Shown: piece by piece, positions 34,034 to 42,637 of the stretch | How positions within the stretch are numbered: position 1 is the first letter of the stretch | Layout: each line of letters opens with the position of its first letter | Origin: Streptomyces sp. 549 | Lineage (GTDB): Bacteria; Actinomycetota; Actinomycetes; Streptomycetales; Streptomycetaceae | Assembly (NCBI RefSeq): GCF_030124175.1 | Contig: NZ_JASKMT010000022.1 | Location: 30,694-94,693, forward strand | Reading direction: 5' to 3' | DNA length: 64,000 nt | The notes under the pieces: model-generated | Databases searched by the model: none | Seen by the model: only the letters and a program-made list of their open reading frames with translations | Told to the model about the DNA's origin: nothing | Position numbers and translations under genes: made by a program

Positions 34034-35400
34034 TGCTCGGCCCCTCCTTCTTCTTCGGCGGTCTCGGCGGCTTCGGCGTTGTCGGCGGACTGCGCGTCCG
34101 CCGGGGCGGTGGGCTCGTACACCAGCACCGCACGGTTGTCGCTGCGCAGCCGCGCGGCGGCCACCTCGCGGATCTCCTCGGCGGTGACGTCCAGCACCCG
34201 GCGCACCGCGGTCAGGGCGAGCTGCGGGTCACCGAACAGCACCGCGAACCGGCACAGTTCGTCGGCCCGCCCGGCGACCGTGGCCAGCCGGTCCAGCCAC
34301 TCGCGCTCCAACTGGGCCTGGGCCCGCTCCAGCTCCTCCGGGCTCGGCCCCTCCTCCGCGAACCGCTTGAGCTCCTCGTCGATCGCCGCCTCGATGGCGG
34401 CGACCTCCGCGTCGCCCGAGGTCTTCACGTCCAGCCAGCCGAGCGACGGCGCGCCGGCCAGCCGCAGCATGCCGAAGCCCGCCGTGACCGCGAGCCGGTC
34501 CCGCCGCACCAGGCGGTTGTACAGCCGCGACGACTCGCCGCCGCCGAGCACCGTCAGCGCCAGGTCGGCGGCGTCGGCCTCGCGGGTGCCGTCGTGCGGC
34601 AGCCGGTAGGCGGCCATCAGCGCCCGCGCCGGCACCTCCTCGCGGACGACCTCGCGCACCTCCGCGCCGATGACGTCCGGCAGGGAGCCGTCCCGCGGCG
34701 GCTGCTTGCCGTCGTGGCCGGGGATGGAGCCGAAGTACCTCTCCGCCCACGCCAGCGTCTGCTCCGGGTCGATGTCGCCGACCACCGCGAGCACCGCGTT
34801 GTTCGGCGCGTAGTAGGTGCGGAAGAACGCCCGCGCGTCCTCCAGCGAGGCCGCGTCCAGGTCGGCCATCGAGCCGATCGGCGTGTGGTGGTACGGGTGG
34901 CCCTCGGGGTAGGCCATGGCGGTCAGCTTCTCGAACGCCGTGCCGTAGGGCACGTTGTCGTAGCGCTGGCGGCGCTCGTTCTTCACCACGTCCCGCTGGT
35001 TCTCCATGGACTCGTCGTCCAGGGCCGCCAGCAGCGAGCCCATCCGGTCCGCCTCCAGCCACAGGGCGAGTTCCAGCTGGTGTGCGGGCATCGTCTCGAA
35101 GTAGTTGGTGCGTTCGAAGCTGGTGGTGCCGTTGAGCGATCCGCCCGCCCCCTGCACCAGCTCGAAGTGGCCGTTGCCCTTCACCTGCGCCGAGCCCTGG
35201 AACATCAGGTGCTCGAAGAGGTGGGCCAGTCCGGTCCGGCCGGGGACCTCGTGGCGCGAACCGACGTCGTACCAGAGGCAGACGGCGGCCACCGGAGTCT
35301 GGTGGTCCTCGGAGAGCACCACACGAAGGCCGTTGGCCAACCGGTGTTCGGTGGCTGTCAGCCCTCCGGTGGCGGGCGGGGGCGTGGCCGTGTGACCCAT
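34030..35400 (-). CDS. M16 zinc peptidase, catalytic subunit
   Basis: A 456 aa zinc protease with the inverted HXXEH motif HLFEH in RTGLAHLFEHLMFQGS near residue 50, and the downstream glutamate in ENQRDVVKNERRQRYDN. The fold is complete through the C-terminal M16 domain, followed by an acidic Ala/Glu tail. No signal peptide is seen; ATG 35400 is used, since the in-frame extension upstream is not conserved. It forms a pair with the non-catalytic gene it overlaps. The gene is divergent from parC. Confidence 0.92.
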   Translation of the reverse strand: MGHTATPPPATGGLTATEHRLANGLRVVLSEDHQTPVAAVCLWYDVGSRHEVPGRTGLAHLFEHLMFQGSAQVKGNGHFELVQGAGGSLNGTTSFERTNYFETMPAHQLELALWLEADRMGSLLAALDDESMENQRDVVKNERRQRYDNVPYGTAFEKLTAMAYPEGHPYHHTPIGSMADLDAASLEDARAFFRTYYAPNNAVLAVVGDIDPEQTLAWAERYFGSIPGHDGKQPPRDGSLPDVIGAEVREVVREEVPARALMAAYRLPHDGTREADAADLALTVLGGGESSRLYNRLVRRDRLAVTAGFGMLRLAGAPSLGWLDVKTSGDAEVAAIEAAIDEELKRFAEEGPSPEELERAQAQLEREWLDRLATVAGRADELCRFAVLFGDPQLALTAVRRVLDVTAEEIREVAAARLRSDNRAVLVYEPTAPADAQSADNAEAAETAEEEGGAEQ

Positions 35401-35594
35401 GGGCGTGGAGTCCCTTCGTCGGTGAGCTGGCCGGTCGGCGAGCGGTTGTCCGCTCACTGTATGCAAGCGCGCGGACCACACGCGAAGTTCCCGTACCGTT
35501 CGGGTCGAAGGACCGGCTGTCGGAGGCCGGGTCCACAATGGTCGGCGACCGACCCGCTCGAAAGCCGCACGTACCCGAAGGAGCCGCAGCCCCG

Positions 35595-38042
35595 ATGGCC
35601 CGCCGCAGTACGAAGACCCCGCCGCCGGACGACTTCGAGGAGCGCATCCTCGACATCGACGTCGTCGACGAGATGCAGGGTTCCTTTCTGGAGTACGCAT
35701 ACTCGGTCATCTACTCCCGCGCGCTGCCCGACGCCCGGGACGGGATGAAGCCGGTCCACCGGCGCATCCTGTACCAGATGCACGAGATGGGCCTGCGCCC
35801 CGAGCGCCCCTACGTCAAGTGCGCCCGGGTCGTCGGGGAGGTGATGGGCAAGCTCCACCCGCACGGTGACAGCGCCATCTACGACGCCCTGGTGCGCATG
35901 GCCCAGCCGTTCTCGATGCGGCTGCCGCTCGTCGACGGGCACGGCAACTTCGGCTCGCTGGGCAACGACGACCCGCCCGCCGCCATGCGGTACACCGAGT
36001 GCCGCACCGCGCCCGCCGCCGGGCTCATGGTCGATTCGATCGACGAGGACACCGTCGACTTCGCCCCCAACTACGACGGCAGCGAGCAGGAGCCGGTGGC
36101 GCTGCCCGCGGCCTACCCCAACCTGCTGGTGAACGGCGCCTCCGGGATCGCCGTCGGCATGGCGACGAACATGCCGCCGCACAACCTCGGCGAGGTGATC
36201 GCCGCCGCCCGGCACCTGATCAAGCACCCGGGCGCGGACCTGGAGACGCTGATGCGCTTCGTGCCGGGTCCCGACCTGCCCACCGGCGGGCGCATCGTCG
36301 GCCTCGACGGCGTCAAGGACGCCTACGCGAAGGGCCGCGGCACGTTCAAGATCCGCGCGACCGTCGCCGTGGAGCAGGTCACGGCCCGCCGCAAGGGCCT
36401 GGTCGTCACCGAACTGCCCTTCACGGTGGGCCCGGAGAAGGTCATCTCCAAGATCAAGGACCTGGTCAACGCGAAGAAGCTCCAGGGCATCGCGGACGTC
36501 AAGGACCTCACCGACCGGGCGCACGGCCTGCGCCTGGTCGTCGAGATCAAGAACGGATTCCATCCCGAGGCCGTGCTGGAGCAGCTGTTCAAGCTGACGC
36601 CGATGGAGGAGTCCTTCGGCATCAACAACGTCGCGCTGGTGGACGGGCAGCCGCTCACCCTGGGCCTGAGGGAACTGCTGGAGGTGTACGTCGACCACCG
36701 GTTCGAGGTGGTCCGGCGGCGCAGCTCGTTCCGCCGGGACAAGCGCCGCGACCGCCTGCACCTCGTCGAGGGCCTGCTCGTCGCGCTCATCGACATCGAC
36801 GAGGTCATCGCGCTGATCCGGTCCAGCGAGAACGCCGCGCAGGCCAAGGAGGCGCTGATCGGGCGCTTCGGCCTGTCGGACGTGCAGACCCAGTACATCC
36901 TGGACACGCCGCTGCGCCGCCTGACCCGGTTCGACCGGCTGGAGCTGGAGTCCGAGCGCGACCGCCTCAACACCGAGATCGTGGAGCTGACCCGCATCCT
37001 GGACTCGGACGCGGAACTGCGCAAGCTGGTCTCCTCCGAACTGGCCGCGGTGTCGAAGAAGTACGCCACCGACCGCCGCACCGTGCTGCTGGAGTCGGCC
37101 GGCTCGACGGTGGCGGCGGTCCCGCTGGAGGTCCCTGACGACCCGTGCCGGGTGCTGCTCTCCTCCACCGGCCTGCTGGCCCGCACGGCCGTCGACGGCA
37201 ACGGCTTCGACGAGGCGGCCAAGCGGGTCCGGCACGACGTCGTGGTGTCCGCGGTGCCGGCGACCGCCCGCGGCCAGGTCGGCGCGGTGACCTCCGCCGG
37301 ACGCCTGCTGCGGCTGACCGTGATCGACCTGCCGCAGCTGCCGCAGACCTCCTCCCCGCCCAACCTCTCCGGCGGAGCGGAGGTGTCGGAGTTCCTCTCC
37401 CTCGCCGACGGCGAGTCGCTGGTCTGCCTGACCACGCTCGACGAGTCCTCCCCCGGTCTGGCGATCGGCACCCGGCTGGGCGTCGTCAAGCGCGTCGTGC
37501 CCGACTACCCGGCGAACAAGGACGAACTGGAGGTCATCACCCTCAGGGACGGGGACCGCATCGCCGGCGCGGTCGAACTGCGCACCGGCGAGGAGGACCT
37601 CGTCTTCATCACCGACGAGGCCCAGTTGCTGCGCTACCCGGCCGGGCAGGTGCGGCCGCAGGGCCGGGCGGCGGCCGGCATGGCCGGCGTGAAGCTCGGC
37701 GAGAGCGCCCGGGTCATCTCCTTCACCGCGGTCGATCCCGCCGCGGACGCCGTGGTGTTCACCGCCGCCGGCACGCACGGCACTCTGGACGACACCCTGG
37801 GCACGGCCAAGCTGACGCCCCTCGACCAGTACCCGCGCAAGGGCCGGGCGACCGGCGGGGTGCGCTGCCAGCGCTTCCTCAAGGGCGAGGACTGCCTCAC
37901 CTTCGCCTGGGCGGGCCCCGTACCGGCCCGCGCCGCGTCCGCCAACGGCACCCCGGTGGAACTGCCGGAACCCGACCCGCGCCGGGACGGTTCCGGGCTG
38001 CCGCTGGCCAAACCGGTCGCGGTGATCGCCGGACCGGTCTGA
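35595..38042 (+). CDS. parC: DNA topoisomerase IV subunit A (second GyrA-type protein)
   Basis: An 815 aa type IIA topoisomerase A subunit that decatenates daughter chromosomes together with ParE. Active-site Tyr133 lies in MRYTECR, preceded by the helix-turn-helix (KCARVVGEVMGKLHPHGD). The C-terminal half holds the beta-pinwheel repeats (for example GVVKRVVPDYPANKDELEVITL). The GyrA-box QRRGGRG is not evident, which favours ParC over GyrA. ATG 35595 has AAGGAG eleven bases upstream; the in-frame start at 35538 is rejected. The end (SGLPLAKPVAVIAGPV) is followed by a hairpin. Confidence 0.95.
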   Translation: MARRSTKTPPPDDFEERILDIDVVDEMQGSFLEYAYSVIYSRALPDARDGMKPVHRRILYQMHEMGLRPERPYVKCARVVGEVMGKLHPHGDSAIYDALVRMAQPFSMRLPLVDGHGNFGSLGNDDPPAAMRYTECRTAPAAGLMVDSIDEDTVDFAPNYDGSEQEPVALPAAYPNLLVNGASGIAVGMATNMPPHNLGEVIAAARHLIKHPGADLETLMRFVPGPDLPTGGRIVGLDGVKDAYAKGRGTFKIRATVAVEQVTARRKGLVVTELPFTVGPEKVISKIKDLVNAKKLQGIADVKDLTDRAHGLRLVVEIKNGFHPEAVLEQLFKLTPMEESFGINNVALVDGQPLTLGLRELLEVYVDHRFEVVRRRSSFRRDKRRDRLHLVEGLLVALIDIDEVIALIRSSENAAQAKEALIGRFGLSDVQTQYILDTPLRRLTRFDRLELESERDRLNTEIVELTRILDSDAELRKLVSSELAAVSKKYATDRRTVLLESAGSTVAAVPLEVPDDPCRVLLSSTGLLARTAVDGNGFDEAAKRVRHDVVVSAVPATARGQVGAVTSAGRLLRLTVIDLPQLPQTSSPPNLSGGAEVSEFLSLADGESLVCLTTLDESSPGLAIGTRLGVVKRVVPDYPANKDELEVITLRDGDRIAGAVELRTGEEDLVFITDEAQLLRYPAGQVRPQGRAAAGMAGVKLGESARVISFTAVDPAADAVVFTAAGTHGTLDDTLGTAKLTPLDQYPRKGRATGGVRCQRFLKGEDCLTFAWAGPVPARAASANGTPVELPEPDPRRDGSGLPLAKPVAVIAGPV

Positions 38043-38055
38043 GCCACGGCTCGTC

Positions 38056-38090
38056 TCCGGTGGGCGCGCCGAGCGGTTGCGCCCACCGGA
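38056..38090. terminator. Hairpin terminator after parC
   Basis: Perfect 12-bp arms (38056-38067 and 38079-38090) with an 11-base loop, between convergent parC and cobW-like genes. Confidence 0.8.
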
Positions 38091-38132
38091 CGGCCCGGTG
38101 TCACGGCCGTGGCCGTCCCTCGGCGTGCCCAG

Positions 38133-39293
38133 TCACGGCACGGGCAGGTCGTCCTCGTCCGGGTCCTCGTCCGGGTCCGACGCCGGCCCGGCCGCCGCTT
38201 CTGCTATGGCGGGGTCGTCCACGTAGCGCAGCACGCCCCACATGCCGCTCGGCCCGGCGTCCGCCGGCTCCGGTCCGGCGCAGGCCGCCAGTTCCTTGAG
38301 CAGCCCGTCCCCGTCCAGCCCGGCGCCGATGAGCACCAGTCGGGTCAGCCGCTCCTCGCCGTCCGGCCACGGCTCGGGCCGGAAGCGCAGGAACCCGCCG
38401 ACCGCGTGCACCACCCAGCGCTGCGGTGAGCCGTCCGCGCCGAAGTGCACGAAGCCCTTCACGCGGTACAGGCCGGTGGGCCGGGCGTCGAGGAAGGACA
38501 GGAAGCGGCGGGGGCTGAGCGGGACGGCCCCGGTGTACTCGACACTGCGGTAGCCGTCGTGCAGATGGCCGTGCCCGTCGTCCTGCCCGTGCCCGGAGCA
38601 GCCGTCGCCGCCGTTCGCACCCTCGGCCTCCTCCTCGATCCGCAGGTCCTCGAACGACAGCTGCCGGGCCCGCTGGGCCTCCTCGCGCTCCCGGGCGGCA
38701 TCCCGGTCGAAGAGCAGTCCCGGGTCGACCCGCCCGTGCACGGCCGTCACCACCGGGGTGCCGCGGCCGAGTTCGGCGAGCGTCGTGTGCAGCGCCGCGA
38801 GCCGGTCCGCACCGACCCGGTCGGCCTTGTTGAGCACCACCAGGTCGGCCGCGCCGACATGCCGGTCCAGCTCCGGGTGGCGGGCCCGGACCGCGTCGAA
38901 CTCGGCGGCGTCGACCACCTCGACCAGCCCGCCGTAGACGATGCGGCGGTTGGTGCTGGCGAGCACCATCCGGATCAGGGTCTCGGGTTCGGCCAGCCCG
39001 CTGGCCTCGATGACGATCAGGTCGATGGCGGACGACGGCTGGGACAGCGTGCCCAGCACCTCGTCGAGGTCCTCGGTGTCCACCGCGCAGCACAGGCAGC
39101 CGTCCCCGAGCGAGACCATCGAGTCGACCTGCCCCGCGACGGTCAGCGCGTCGATCTCGATGCTGCCGAAGTCGTTGACGACGGCGCCGATCCGGACGCC
39201 GCCGCGGTTGCGCAGCAGGTGGTTGAGGAGCGTGGTCTTCCCGGAGCCCAGGAAGCCCGCCAGCACGACAACCGGAATACGGGGGGTGACCAC
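38133..39293 (-). CDS. CobW/COG0523 family GTPase, candidate metal chaperone
   Basis: A 386 aa G3E GTPase. The P-loop GFLGSGKTT is at about residues 13-21, the metal-binding CLCC (GDGCLCCAV) near 66, the switch EASGLAEPE, and the guanine motif NKAD near 156. A histidine-rich loop (DGCSGHGQDDGHGHLHDG) lies near 235-252, then the CobW C-terminal domain, and an acidic tail. The family hands metals, often zinc, to target proteins. The His-rich loop suggests metal storage or sensing. GTG 39293 has GGAGG eight bases upstream. Confidence 0.92.
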   Translation of the reverse strand: MVTPRIPVVVLAGFLGSGKTTLLNHLLRNRGGVRIGAVVNDFGSIEIDALTVAGQVDSMVSLGDGCLCCAVDTEDLDEVLGTLSQPSSAIDLIVIEASGLAEPETLIRMVLASTNRRIVYGGLVEVVDAAEFDAVRARHPELDRHVGAADLVVLNKADRVGADRLAALHTTLAELGRGTPVVTAVHGRVDPGLLFDRDAAREREEAQRARQLSFEDLRIEEEAEGANGGDGCSGHGQDDGHGHLHDGYRSVEYTGAVPLSPRRFLSFLDARPTGLYRVKGFVHFGADGSPQRWVVHAVGGFLRFRPEPWPDGEERLTRLVLIGAGLDGDGLLKELAACAGPEPADAGPSGMWGVLRYVDDPAIAEAAAGPASDPDEDPDEDDLPVP

Positions 39294-39325
39294 GTCGTTG
39301 CCTCCAGCGTTCGGAACGGCCTTTG

Positions 39326-39331
39326 ATCCTA
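39326..39331 (-). promoter_or_regulatory. Candidate -10 element for the CobW-family gene
   Basis: On the minus strand TAGGAT matches the Streptomyces -10 consensus, placing the transcription start near 39319, about 26 bases before the GTG. No good -35 is seen; the region where it would lie overlaps the candidate iron box. Confidence 0.45.
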
Positions 39332-39333
39332 GC

Positions 39334-39352
39334 GGCGGTTAGGCTCGCCTAT
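39334..39352. promoter_or_regulatory. Candidate iron box (DmdR/IdeR type) between divergent genes
   Basis: GGCGGTTAGGCTCGCCTAT agrees at 14 of 19 positions with the Streptomyces DmdR1 box TTAGGTTAGGCTCACCTAA; the centre and right half fit best. It overlaps the likely -10 (TAGGCT, 39340-39345) of the ferredoxin-like gene and the -35 zone of the CobW gene, so an iron-loaded repressor could block both. Confidence 0.5.
39340..39345 (+). promoter_or_regulatory. Candidate -10 element giving a leaderless transcript
   Basis: TAGGCT, a good Streptomyces -10, ends seven bases before the GTG at 39353, so transcription would begin at or next to the start codon. No ribosome-binding site precedes this GTG, which supports a leaderless mRNA. 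Confidence 0.5.
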
Positions 39353-40366
39353 GTGAGTACGTGCACGGTCTCCTCCAGGGAACTCGACGAGCCGCTCGCG
39401 GCGACCGCAGCGACCGCCAGGACCTGGCTGCTGATCGAGCAACCCGGCCCCTGGGGCGTCGACGCCCTGCGGCACAGCCGCCTGGACGCCGGGCTGGGCG
39501 CCGACCTGTCGGGACGCTCCGAGGGCACCGGCGTGCGGGTGGCTCTGATCCGCCGGCCGGGCCCGCACGCGCACCGTTCCGGAACGGGCAGCCGGCGGGT
39601 GTTCGCCGCGCACACCGTGCCGGGCCGCTCCTGGATCCGCAGCGCCCGCCTGGACGCCCTGGACGAGCTGTGGGGACTGGACCTCGCCGGGCTCGGTGCG
39701 GGACGCCACAGCGGCCTGTGGGAGCCCCACCGGGGCGATCCGCTGGCCCTGGTGTGCACCAACGGCAAGCGGGACCGCTGCTGCGCGGTGCTGGGCCGCC
39801 CGCTGGCGGCCGAGCTGGCCGCGTCGGGCGACGCCGACGTGTGGGAGGTCACCCACATCGGCGGGCACCGCTTCTCCCCCACCCTGGTCGTGCTGCCGCA
39901 CGGCTACGCCTACGGCCGGGCCGACGCGCCGCTCGTCAAGGAGGTCCTGACCGCGCTGCGCGACGGGCACGTGGTCACCGGCCACTGCCGCGGCCGGTCC
40001 TGCTGGGAACGCCCCGGGCAGGCGGCCGAGCTGGCCGTGCGCGACCTGACCGGCGAGCCGCACGCCGACGCGCTGACCGTCACCGGCACCCGGCCGCACA
40101 GCGACCGGGCACGTGGCGCTGCGGACCTCGGCGACGCCTGGGCGGTGACCGTCAGCCACCGCGACGGCCGGTCCTGGCGGGTCAACGTGGTCGCGGCCGC
40201 GGACCGGCCGCCGATCGCGGCGAGCTGCGGCGCGGCCCTCACCCGGCAGCCTCCGATGGAGATCAGCGCGATCACCGCCCTCACGCCGGTGTCCCCCGCG
40301 GCATCCGTCACGAGTGAGGCCTCGCCGGCTTCGGCGCGGCGGCTCAGACCGCGCCGGCACCGGTGA
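39353..40366 (+). CDS. Sucrase/ferredoxin-like family protein
   Basis: A 337 aa protein of the Suc_Fer-like family, whose C-terminal part is a thioredoxin-like [2Fe-2S] ferredoxin. Cysteines that could bind the cluster are in VCTNGKRDRCCAVLGRPLA and VTGHCRGRSCWERPG. The N-terminal half has the family motif WLLIEQPGPWG. No membrane span or signal is present. GTG 39353 is the best start; the frame extends further up but crosses the promoter and the iron-box-like site. The last 23 bases overlap the acetate permease gene on the other strand. Confidence 0.87.
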   Translation: MSTCTVSSRELDEPLAATAATARTWLLIEQPGPWGVDALRHSRLDAGLGADLSGRSEGTGVRVALIRRPGPHAHRSGTGSRRVFAAHTVPGRSWIRSARLDALDELWGLDLAGLGAGRHSGLWEPHRGDPLALVCTNGKRDRCCAVLGRPLAAELAASGDADVWEVTHIGGHRFSPTLVVLPHGYAYGRADAPLVKEVLTALRDGHVVTGHCRGRSCWERPGQAAELAVRDLTGEPHADALTVTGTRPHSDRARGAADLGDAWAVTVSHRDGRSWRVNVVAAADRPPIAASCGAALTRQPPMEISAITALTPVSPAASVTSEASPASARRLRPRRHR

Positions 40367-41972
40367 GTGCCCGCACCTCCGTCTCGGCGTGCCGGGCCGG
40401 GTCGGACCGCTCGTCGTCGGTGACCGTGCCGAACCAGCCGGCGAGGAAGCCCAGCGGGATGGAGACGACGCCGGGGTTCTGCAGCGGGAACCAGGCGAAG
40501 TCGAGGTCGGGGAAAAGCGCCTCCGGGCTACCGGACACCACCGGGGACAGTGCCACCAGGGCCAGCGCGGGCAGCAGCCCCCCGTAGACCGCCCACAGCG
40601 CGCCGCGGGTGGTGAAGCGGCGCCAGAACAGCGTGTAGAGCAGCACCGGCAGGTTGGCGGAGGCCGCGACCGCGAAGGCCAGACCGACCAGGAAGGCCAC
40701 GTTGAGGTTCTGCGCGAGCAGCCCCAGCGCGATGGCGATCCCGCCGATCACCACTGCCGACCCGCGCGCGACCGCGACCTCGCTGCCGACCGCCGCCTCC
40801 CGTCCGGACGTCTCCGGCCGTCCGCCGCCGGCTCGCGACCTGCGCAGCGGGGCGTACAGGTCGTGTGCGATCGCCGCCGAGGAGGCCAGCGTGATGCCCG
40901 CCACGACGGCGAGGATGGTGGCGAAGGCAATGGCGGCGACGACCGCGAACAGCACGGTGCCGCCGGTGGTCCCCTCCCCTCCGCCCAGCATTCTGGCCAG
41001 CAGCGGAACAGCCGTGTTGCCGGCGGGGTTGTCGGCCCGCACGGTGTCAGGGCCGAGCAGTGCGGCGGCGCCGAAGCCCAGCACGATCGTCATCAGGTAG
41101 AAGCTGCCGATCAGTCCGATCGCCCAGATCACCGAGCGGCGGGCGGCGCGGGCCGTGGGCACGGTGTAGAAGCGGGCCAGGATGTGCGGCAGCCCGGCCG
41201 TGCCCAGGACCAGGGCGATGCCGAGGCTGACGAAGTCCAGCCGGGAGACCAGGTTCTCGCCGAAGAGCAGCCCCGGCGCCAGGAAGTCGCTGCCCTGGCC
41301 GCTGCGCTCGGCCGCGCCGGTGAGCAGCGCGCCGGGATCGCCGCCGAAGCGCAGCAGGACCATGACGGTGAGCGTGATGGCGCCGCCCATCAGCAGTACG
41401 GCCTTGACGATCTGGATCCAGGTGGTGGCGCGCATGCCGCCGCAGGACACGTAGACGACCATCAGCGCGCCCACGCCGATGACCGTCCAGGTGCGCACCT
41501 GCGTGCCGCTGTCTCCCAGCAGCAGCGCCACCAGGGTCCCGGCGCCGACCATCTGCGCCACCAGGTAGAGCACCGACACGATGACGGAGGCGGTGCCGGA
41601 CGCGATGCGCACGGGCCGCTGGCGCAACCGCGCGGCCAGCACGTCGGCGAGTGTGAAGCGCCCGCAGTTGCGGACCAGTTCCGCGACCAGGAGCAGGACG
41701 ACCAGCCAGGCCACGAGGAAGCCGACCGAGTAGACCATGCCGTCGTAGCCGTAGAGGGCGATCAGCCCGGAGATGCCGAGGAAGGAGGCGGCGGACATGT
41801 AGTCGCCGGAGATGGCGAACCCGTTCTCCATGGGCGAGAACAGTCGTCCGCCCGCGTAGAACTCCTCCGGTGAGCCCTGCCTGCGGCGGCTGGCCCAGGT
41901 GGTGATGGCCAACGTGACGGCGACGAAGGCGCTGAAGAGGACCAGGGCGAGGGTCTGGTGGCTGAGCGTCAC
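40344..41972 (-). CDS. actP: Cation/acetate symporter (SSS family, ActP/MctP type)
   Basis: A 542 aa sodium/solute symporter with about thirteen membrane helices. Family signatures are visible: QGSPEEFYAGGRLFSPMENGFAISGDYMSAASFLGISG in the first loop and helix, then LYLVAQMVGAGTLV, and GTAGLPHILARFYTVP. It probably imports acetate or other short monocarboxylates, including pyruvate. The short DUF485 gene just upstream overlaps it by four bases (GTGA), the usual pairing. It converges on the ferredoxin-like gene. Confidence 0.93.
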   Translation of the reverse strand: MTLSHQTLALVLFSAFVAVTLAITTWASRRRQGSPEEFYAGGRLFSPMENGFAISGDYMSAASFLGISGLIALYGYDGMVYSVGFLVAWLVVLLLVAELVRNCGRFTLADVLAARLRQRPVRIASGTASVIVSVLYLVAQMVGAGTLVALLLGDSGTQVRTWTVIGVGALMVVYVSCGGMRATTWIQIVKAVLLMGGAITLTVMVLLRFGGDPGALLTGAAERSGQGSDFLAPGLLFGENLVSRLDFVSLGIALVLGTAGLPHILARFYTVPTARAARRSVIWAIGLIGSFYLMTIVLGFGAAALLGPDTVRADNPAGNTAVPLLARMLGGGEGTTGGTVLFAVVAAIAFATILAVVAGITLASSAAIAHDLYAPLRRSRAGGGRPETSGREAAVGSEVAVARGSAVVIGGIAIALGLLAQNLNVAFLVGLAFAVAASANLPVLLYTLFWRRFTTRGALWAVYGGLLPALALVALSPVVSGSPEALFPDLDFAWFPLQNPGVVSIPLGFLAGWFGTVTDDERSDPARHAETEVRALTGAGAV

Positions 41973-42502
41973 CGCCGCGCCTCCCGGGTGCGCAGCTGGG
42001 TCTCCCAGCGCAGGTCCAGGGCCGCCCGGTCACGGCGGCGCCCGGCGTTCCAGGCGTAGGCCCAGGTGATGAGGGCGGTGCTGAGGAACTGCCCGAGGCC
42101 GGCCAGCAGTCCGATGTTCAGCGGACCACCCGCCACCTCCCGGGCCATCAACCCGGGGGCGGCGGTGGCGGTGATGACGTAGGCCAGGTACCAGCCGAGG
42201 AACAGGCCCGCGGCCGGGAAGACGAAGTGGCGGTGGCGGCGCCGCACTTCGGCGAAGGCACCGCTGCGGTGGACGGCGAGGTAGACCGCGTCGTGCGTCC
42301 ACTCCGGCGCAGGCGCCACAGGGGTGGCGGGGGCTGCGGGGGCGGGCGCAGGAGCGTTACTGCCCGGAGCGTTACTGCCCGGACCGGCCACCGCGTCCGC
42401 CGACCCGGGCGGTGGCTCACCCCAGCCGGACGCGACCGCGTCGTACCAGGGGTCCTCGTACCGCACCGCGCCGCGGTCACCCGAACCGTCGTGCTGTGTC
42501 AC
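41969..42502 (-). CDS. DUF485 membrane protein, acetate-permease partner
   Basis: A 177 aa protein. Residues 1-80 are a Pro/Ala/Gly-rich soluble segment, unusually long for the family (NAPGSNAPAPAPAAP). The DUF485 domain at about 85-165 holds two helices (FPAAGLFLGWYLAYVITATAAPG and IGLLAGLGQFLSTALITWAYAW) joined by a short loop, then a basic end. DUF485 proteins are found next to ActP-type symporters and are thought to assist them. The start is GTG 42502; the downstream actP starts within its stop codon. Confidence 0.9.
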   Translation of the reverse strand: MTQHDGSGDRGAVRYEDPWYDAVASGWGEPPPGSADAVAGPGSNAPGSNAPAPAPAAPATPVAPAPEWTHDAVYLAVHRSGAFAEVRRRHRHFVFPAAGLFLGWYLAYVITATAAPGLMAREVAGGPLNIGLLAGLGQFLSTALITWAYAWNAGRRRDRAALDLRWETQLRTREARR

Positions 42503-42594
42503 CCGAACTCTCCTCGCTCGCGACCGCGTCCGCCGTGCGGACGTACGGCCGAGGTCCAAGGATGGTGCGGGCGGTGCGCGCGACGGCCCGGATG

Positions 42595-42629
42595 GCCCGA
42601 CCTTCACCCCATCAGGTGACGGGTCGGGC
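42595..42629 (-). terminator. Hairpin terminator after parE
   Basis: Outer arms 42595-42602 and 42622-42629 and inner arms 42604-42608 and 42615-42619 form an interrupted stem around a six-base loop, nine bases past the parE stop. Confidence 0.75.
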
Positions 42630-42637
42630 GGGAGCGG

